A DNA stretch of 64,000 bases from assembly GCA_015501605.1 (NCBI GenBank), contig JADNRZ010000029.1:124001-188000 (forward strand), given 5' to 3'. This document shows, one piece after another, positions 58,101 to 64,000 of this stretch. How positions within the stretch are numbered: position 1 is the stretch's first letter; the number at the start of each line of letters is the position of its first letter. The notes beneath the pieces were generated by a model that saw nothing but the letters and a program-made list of their open reading frames with translations, was not told the origin of the DNA and searched no databases. Both the position numbers and the translations under genes were made by a program. The stretch is from Panaeolus papilionaceus. Lineage: Eukaryota > Basidiomycota > Agaricomycetes > Agaricales.

Positions 58101-61100
58101 CCAACATCCCAAATAGGTCTTCCACCAACCTATCCCCTCCCAACTTCGACATTGCCAGCGCATCCTTCTGCACAAGCTGATAAAGTGCATTGATAGAGGC
58201 CAACTTGAGGGGTCTCCTCGACGACGACAGATGAATTCTGAACCGCTTGACAAGATCCGGGATATCGACGCTTTCAGGAGCAAACATCAAGAAATGCTGA
58301 ATACACTTGATCGCCTCGACACAGATGCCCTCGTCCTCCTCCACCTCGAACTCTTTAACAAGGTTCAGCACCAGCTTCCTCGTACGCGTCGATTCTTGGA
58401 TATCAGGGCCAAGCACCGTAATAACCGCATCGATAATCTGACACGCGACAGGGTACGCAGGGAGGTCGCCGCTGATATTCGAGTTCCCCAACGATCCACC
58501 CTCTCTCTCATGGCTCTCCATCAAATAGATTTTGAGCAGCATGCCGAGGGTACTCGACACATACGGTGCATACGCCAGACTCGCGGCATTGATGACCCTC
58601 GCCAGTGCATTCAGCGCCCAGAAATGGACAGTCGGGTGTGGATCATTGCTCAAGGACATGAGGACGTTGACGGTCGTTTTGAGGAGGGGTCCAGCAGCCA
58701 TGCCACCGACGTGTGAATAGATGGATCCAAAAGCGAGTGCGCAGCCTGCGCGTCCGTTCGGATTTCGATTATTGACGACTTGATCCACAAGGTCCTTGAT
58801 TTGACTCGTCAGGTATGATGTACCCGACAAGCTGGCGAGTCGACCTATCGATTCACTTCCTGCAGAGCGCAGCACAAGGTCACCATCGACAATGGCTTCC
58901 TATAGTTTAACTAAGCAATCAAAAAGAAAACGATAAAGAAGAGAAACACACCATTAAAAACGAACCAAGCAACCCCGTCACCTTATCGCTCCCAAACGTC
59001 TCTCTCGCCTGCCTGAAATTCGTCGTGCTAGCATATCTCAGCGTATACACCAACGCTACTACCGCATTCACAAACACCGCCATCTTCCTCCCAGCGTTCC
59101 TCTCCAGCTTGGAGGATTTCACAGATTCAACGAGTTGCGTGATGATCTTGAGTGTGGACGGCAGGTCTTGCAATGGAAGGAGTTGTGAGAAGAGCGTCAT
59201 AGCGCTATCGACGACCGCGGTGGAGGGGGGTGGTGATTCAATCAGAGTCTGGGATTGTTCAGCCTCTGAAATTTTGGCCAGGCAGAGAGATAGAGGGTCG
59301 TGTTCGGCAGCTCCTAGAATGGGACGACGGTGCTAAACGCCTTCAATCAGCCACCTCCTCATATACTAGGATAAAAAGAAACGCACCAGAATATCAATAG
59401 CAACCTCCACACTATCCCTATTCAAATAATCCCTCGCACCTCCTCTCCCTTCTCCCTCCCCATCACCCTCACCTCCCGCACCCTCAACCCCACCCATATC
59501 CACAACCTCACAAAACGTAACCCCATACCCATACCCATCACAGCTCTGCCACACACTCGAAAAGCTCCCACTCGAACTCGCAATAGCGGCTTGTACTGAC
59601 GACCCCGCATACCCATCCGGGCTCGCAAACAGGCTAACCACACTCTGCAACAACACCATCTGTGTCGTATCCGGGATGCTCGAAAACCCAAGCGCCGTAA
59701 AACATTCCTGCACTCTCCTCCTCAACAGCGCCTCCCTCTCTCTCAAATTCAACCCTTTCCTGACAATCCCAATCGCACTCCCTCCTCCACCAAGCTGTCC
59801 ATCCGCATTCGGGTCTTCCACATTCACAGATATGAACCCATTCGCAAACGACACTGCATTACTCAACAACGACGCGATCCTCCTCGCCACATCCAGCGTA
59901 ACCAGCACCCCTCCATTATTCTTCAAAAAGCACAATATCGCACCCAATGCACTCTCCCTAACATGCAACAAAAACGCCCACTCCGCAGCCGTCCTCCCAC
60001 CACTCGTCGTCGCATCCTTCGTCGTCGGTTTCGGCAGTGCATTCCGCCACAACACTAAAAGCTGTGGTAAATGCGGTCTCACAAAATTCGGCCCTAGGCT
60101 CATCAGAGACGCGATAAGGGTCCATGCCACCTCCACCTCCACACCAGCGATCTTGACGTCGTGTTCCCCGGCTCGTTTCAGGAGCTGCGTGGCCATATCC
60201 AGCACCTTTGCGCTGACATCGTAGGAGACGTAGAGTGGTCTTGAAGGGATGATGCAGACGAGTGCGGCAAGTCCGTATGCGTGGCCTAGAGCGCGTTGGG
60301 GAGTGTCGGGGGATGCACTGGGGGTGAGGATCATGGATAGGTCACGTTGGAGTTTTTCCATGACGACTAGGATGATTTTGGGGAGGCGGAGGGGGGTGGA
60401 GTAGCAGAAACAGCGGAGAGCCCATGCAGCTGCGACGCGGACAGTGTGGCTGGGATGGGATAGGAGGGTGACGAGGGGTTCAGCAAGGGCAGTCTAAAAA
60501 TCATGATATTCATGATTAGCATAAAAATTTGACGATAAAAGGCAAGAAAGAACATACCTGCACAGGCGGTGGTGCATTTCCCAACTGTTGCACTAAACCA
60601 GCCACCTCTTTCAATGCAATAACCAACACCGCAGAACTCGGCGCAGTCTGACCAGGCATCATCGCAGGCCACCTCTTCAAATACCCCGTCGCCAGCTCCT
60701 GAATAGCCCCAATTTGGCCCTGCTCACTCAACATCCTCACACCAATCAAATCCCTCAACACAATCCCCACCAACGTCCTAATCAACAACGTATCATATCG
60801 GTGGGTATTCGCGTTCGCCGACGTCACCCTCTGAGCCGACACAATCTCCGTCAAAAAGTGGGAGACGATGAGAGAGAAATTGGATTCCACAAATGATGGG
60901 CCGAGTTTGGTGAACAACGCGGCGTAAAAATCAAATATCCCGATCTTGGTCTTGCGAGACGTGCTGGGTTTGTTGAAATGGATGGAGAGGTAAAACAACA
61001 TTTCACTGGGCGTTAACATGGGTTTGGTGATTTCCGCTGCTGCACTGGCAGTGCCTACGTCGTCGTCGTCTCGTTGTTCGGAATTGGCATCTTTCTTGGC

Positions 61101-62203
61101 TTTAGGTGGTTCTGGGGGTGCAACAGCGCGTTCTATTTGTGTAGTTGAGAGGATGTGGCCGACGAGTTGGGCGTGTGTGCGACGGGTGACTTGGTCTGCG
61201 CCTTCCAGGCTCCTGACAGATTGGGTGATGATGGTGTCTAGCTCGCTGGCAGAGAGAATGAGGGCGTCTGGGTTGGAGTAGAGTGAAATCAGGACCTGTA
61301 AAAATATATGAGGACAATCAGAGATATTTACTTGACTAGGAAAACGTACTTGAGCTGCTGCTCGTTGAACTGCCGACGACTTGTCTGTTAACGCCGATCT
61401 CATCTGCTTGATGATATCCCTTGTTGTTGCCTCTGAGACCGCGCGTTTTCCCGTCGATAAAGCCTTCTGGAGTGCTATTAGAGCATGGTATCGTAGTAGA
61501 GGTGACTACAAATAATTTATTAGCGATGCAACATGAAATATTTGAAGACTTGCTGTAGAAGAACGATATGTTTTGATGGTAACAGCGGCGATCTCTGCCA
61601 TGAACGACATGACCTAGAAATCCGTCAGACGGGCCGACAACATAAACATAGCCCATACATTGGAGCCAAACGCTGCCATCAAGTCTCCTATGCATGAAAA
61701 TGCAGCACTAGAATTTGTTTAATCAATCCGACGAGAAAACAAGTAATTCTGTACTCACATCTTGACCACTTCCTTGTCCAGCGCCTTGACATCGCCCACT
61801 ATCCTCATCAAAGCTTGCAGAGTGTCAAATAATGACCTCGTCTCTCCTCTCGTGTATAATGTAACCAAAGAACGCCCGACAAGTTGGCGAATTGCCCGTC
61901 CAGGAGGTGGATAGGGTTCACCACCAGATATGATCTTGACATATGTTTTCTCTAGCGTGCCTTGCAAAGGCTTCAAATCTGCCTACTTCCGCGTATTATT
62001 ATCACGTCCAAATCATAAAATATAAGTACTCACCACGGCGATTCCGCTTAATTTCTGGTGGGTCGATGACAACCACTGAAATACGTAGACTTCACCATTA
62101 TCTCCTGTGATTTCTGACTATTTCCAGTAAGTAAAGTTATTTGCGAGTCCATAAGGCAACTAACTTCATTAATATCTTCAATTGAAGTAGGTTCGTTCGA
62201 CAT
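55188..62203 (-). CDS. LAA1/HEATR5-family HEAT-repeat protein
   Basis: A large gene of about 2000 residues. The first exons are 62203-62165 (MSNEPTSIEDINE), 62117-62034 (with the family's VFQWL motif) and 61982-61759. Coding blocks then run at about 61740-61640, 61403-60516, 60480-59395, 59330-58950, 58900-57640, 57590-57350, 57290-57000, 56940-56340, 56240-55510 and 55481-55188. Diagnostic blocks include GRAGCALAFGSIYSHVGGM (near 58740), the following HEAT helices and the C-terminal RELLEQSIRRAVGG. In yeast, Laa1 partners clathrin adaptor AP-1 at the trans-Golgi/endosome; animal HEATR5 proteins do the same. I saw no lesions. Middle splice sites are approximate. Confidence 0.9.
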
Positions 62204-64000
62204 GAAACCGCCAAACAAGCTAGACAACGACGAGATGGTATGATGAGCGGGTAAAGCATGGTAATGATGGATTCCCAAAACGGTAATCGGCATGATTTGA
62301 ATCGGAGATTTAATACTCTCGGCAAACGGCGTTCGATTGCTCGAACTGTCGAACATCGAGAAATGGGGCGTTAGAAATCCATTTTCAACGGTAAATAACG
62401 CATGGGTATTCACAATTCGATTTTGTCTAGACCATCTCCCATGATAGTTCTCACTCGACCCCCCACTCTGACCCACTTTCGAAATTTCGCTCACTTTGTC
62501 TCCTTCTCCTCGAGGTTTTCAACCTGCCACGATCTACCCTCATTGCCAATGTTTCCTGGAAGCTGACTCAAGTCTTTGACTCATATGTATGAGAATTATT
62601 CTCTCCTATTCACTAATCCTGACTAAGCCCTCTGCTGTTTTTTAGCCTGAGTCTCCTCGTTTGCTCTCCCGGAGCCAACAACGCTACACTCCTAACATTC
62701 GCACAGCCCAGCCCACTAGGGCAAAGCAACGGTACATCCCTATGACATGACCCTTCTTATATTTTACTCCCAGTACTCCAACTCACATACCTGCATCAAC
62801 CCGCGATGTTATCCACATCACTCGTTGTCCCTACCCAATGTGCAAGATGTTCAACGTTGCATGGCCAAGTGGTCCTGTAGGTCACTCTCATCTTATTGCC
62901 TCGATATCATAAACAACCTATACAAAAGTAATACAACTCTTATGACATCTACTCCCACAGCAGTGCCCCGCCCTGCCTTGGAAAATGACACAGCCAACGT
63001 CAGGATGAGGGACGAGTTGAGATGCCATTGTTGGTTCAGCAACCATGAGGTGTGCCCCAGTATCTATTGTATGATAGCCCACTGGACATTCTCACAGCTT
63101 ACCAACATATTTATCCAGGTCCCCTATCTGACATTGAAGAACAGTCACCTTTTCGAAAGATCCAAATTTTTGCCGACGTTCACCCTTTAACGCCGCATAT
63201 ACACTCCCCTCTAGGTGGCCTAATCTATGACGCACGCTGCTATTTGTTCTTGAGCACCATGTCTTCAAATCGTGAAGGGGTCATCCAACCGGTTGAGGGA
63301 CCACATAACAATGGATAGATGCGAGAACGAAAACCCTCAAGGGACGATTTATGGACATCTCTGAGTCAAGGAACAGTGTAAGTACTTTTTCGTCGACGTA
63401 AGTGATGTATGAGCTCATGACCTTATAGGCCCCAATAAAATCAAACTAGATTAAATTCTCGTGTGATGGGGACGACGAAGTAAATGACTCGGAGGCATGG
63501 TGAGGTGTAGGAGAACGAGGAGCTCAAGTGAGAGCGCTAGACTAGCGCTCGTGTTCACTGCTAACCTTTTGACTGTTTGTCCTTGCCACCTAATCTCTTC
63601 GCACCACCCATCGCACGTTATCCGACCCACAGCATCACAACATACCTACCCCTGCCTTCCTCGTTTCATTCATCCTCCTCTCATTGGTACCAGCAGCCCA
63701 TCCATACCACCCACCCAATAATCGCTCATCAGATACGATGACCACATGACGCGGACATAGGACATGGCTTTCTGAGTCCTAATCTTGGCTTCAAGGCGCT
63801 CGTCATTCCTTGATCATCGATGCCAACCATGATTGCATCAACTCGATCAAGCTCATAGGCTCTCAGCCAGGCTGAAGAAAACGAAAATATAAGTGAGAGG
63901 AAATGGACAGTGGTTGTTAGTCGGGATTTAAGAAGGGTATGCACGTTTATAAATTGGTTTAAACGGCGTTTAATCTGTCTAACCCATCGTTTTCTTCGAC
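62204..64000. other. Upstream of LAA1, no supported gene
   Basis: The LAA1 frame stays open upstream to 62494, so a longer 5' end is possible but lacks family similarity. Plus-strand frames at 62747-63318 and a minus-strand frame at 63729-63944 show no recognisable domain. Confidence 0.4.

Noticed and set aside
62204..62494. Upstream extension of LAA1 to an earlier ATG
   Set aside because: The extra 97 codons have no family counterpart. The ATG at 62203 gives a typical short N-terminus before the VFQWL motif.
62747..63318. Overlapping plus-strand frames near the right edge
   Set aside because: Two frames compete over the same DNA and neither resembles a known family. Possible splice sites were not convincing.

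Overview
This is a nuclear genome window from a filamentous basidiomycete, most likely an Agaricomycete. The protein-coding genes are broken by many short GT-AG introns (about 40-140 nt). The gene types fit a plant-associated mushroom-forming lineage: a CBM1-linked glucuronoyl esterase, carotenoid-ester-lipase-like type-B esterases, a GMC oxidoreductase with a C-terminal CBM1, a P450, DUF6589 proteins and F-box fragments. A Sebacinales (Serendipita-like) origin is only a guess. Exon joins below were worked out by hand. In each case the summed coding length is divisible by three and the splice phases agree, unless stated otherwise.

Layout. 1-8717 is a nest of mobile DNA. A 1.3-kb terminal-inverted-repeat (TIR) element (338-1612) is followed by a 6.9-kb element (1802-8710) with long TIRs and a 7-bp target duplication. 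That element carries two convergent genes, a DUF6589 protein and a RecQ-type helicase. A 1000-bp non-autonomous element with a 10-bp target duplication sits inside the DUF6589 gene. 9.1-10.3 kb holds an unrecognised secreted-protein gene. 12.7-14.0 kb holds an AIG1-like GTPase gene, and 15.3-16.7 kb a CE15 esterase with CBM1. From 18.2 to 38.5 kb, and again at 46.3 kb, there is a local expansion of small helical proteins not known to me. Eight copies share one phase-1 intron position (lost in one copy). Two tail-to-tail type-B esterase genes (24.5-27.2 and 28.9-31.5 kb) flank a small C2H2-like zinc-finger gene whose paralogue lies at 43 kb. Two MITEs lie at 32.2-33.4 kb, and a proline/glutamine-rich protein gene at 33.7-34.5 kb.

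39-46 kb has a beta-carbonic anhydrase, a decayed GMC oxidoreductase-CBM1 gene and F-box remnants. 48.6-55 kb has two intron-containing tRNA-Ala(AGC) genes in opposite orientation, a P450 with a one-base frameshift and a small cysteine-rich secreted protein. 55.2-62.2 kb is a large conserved HEAT-repeat gene of the LAA1/HEATR5 family, the main housekeeping anchor of the window.

The strongest candidate for something undescribed is the 1802-8710 element, a DNA transposon pairing a DUF6589 protein with a RecQ helicase. DUF6589 carries three acidic motifs that could form a transposase catalytic site. Second is the local orphan gene family. Lignocellulose functions (CE15, GMC-CBM1) suggest cell-wall breakdown, but they lie far apart and do not form an obvious cluster.
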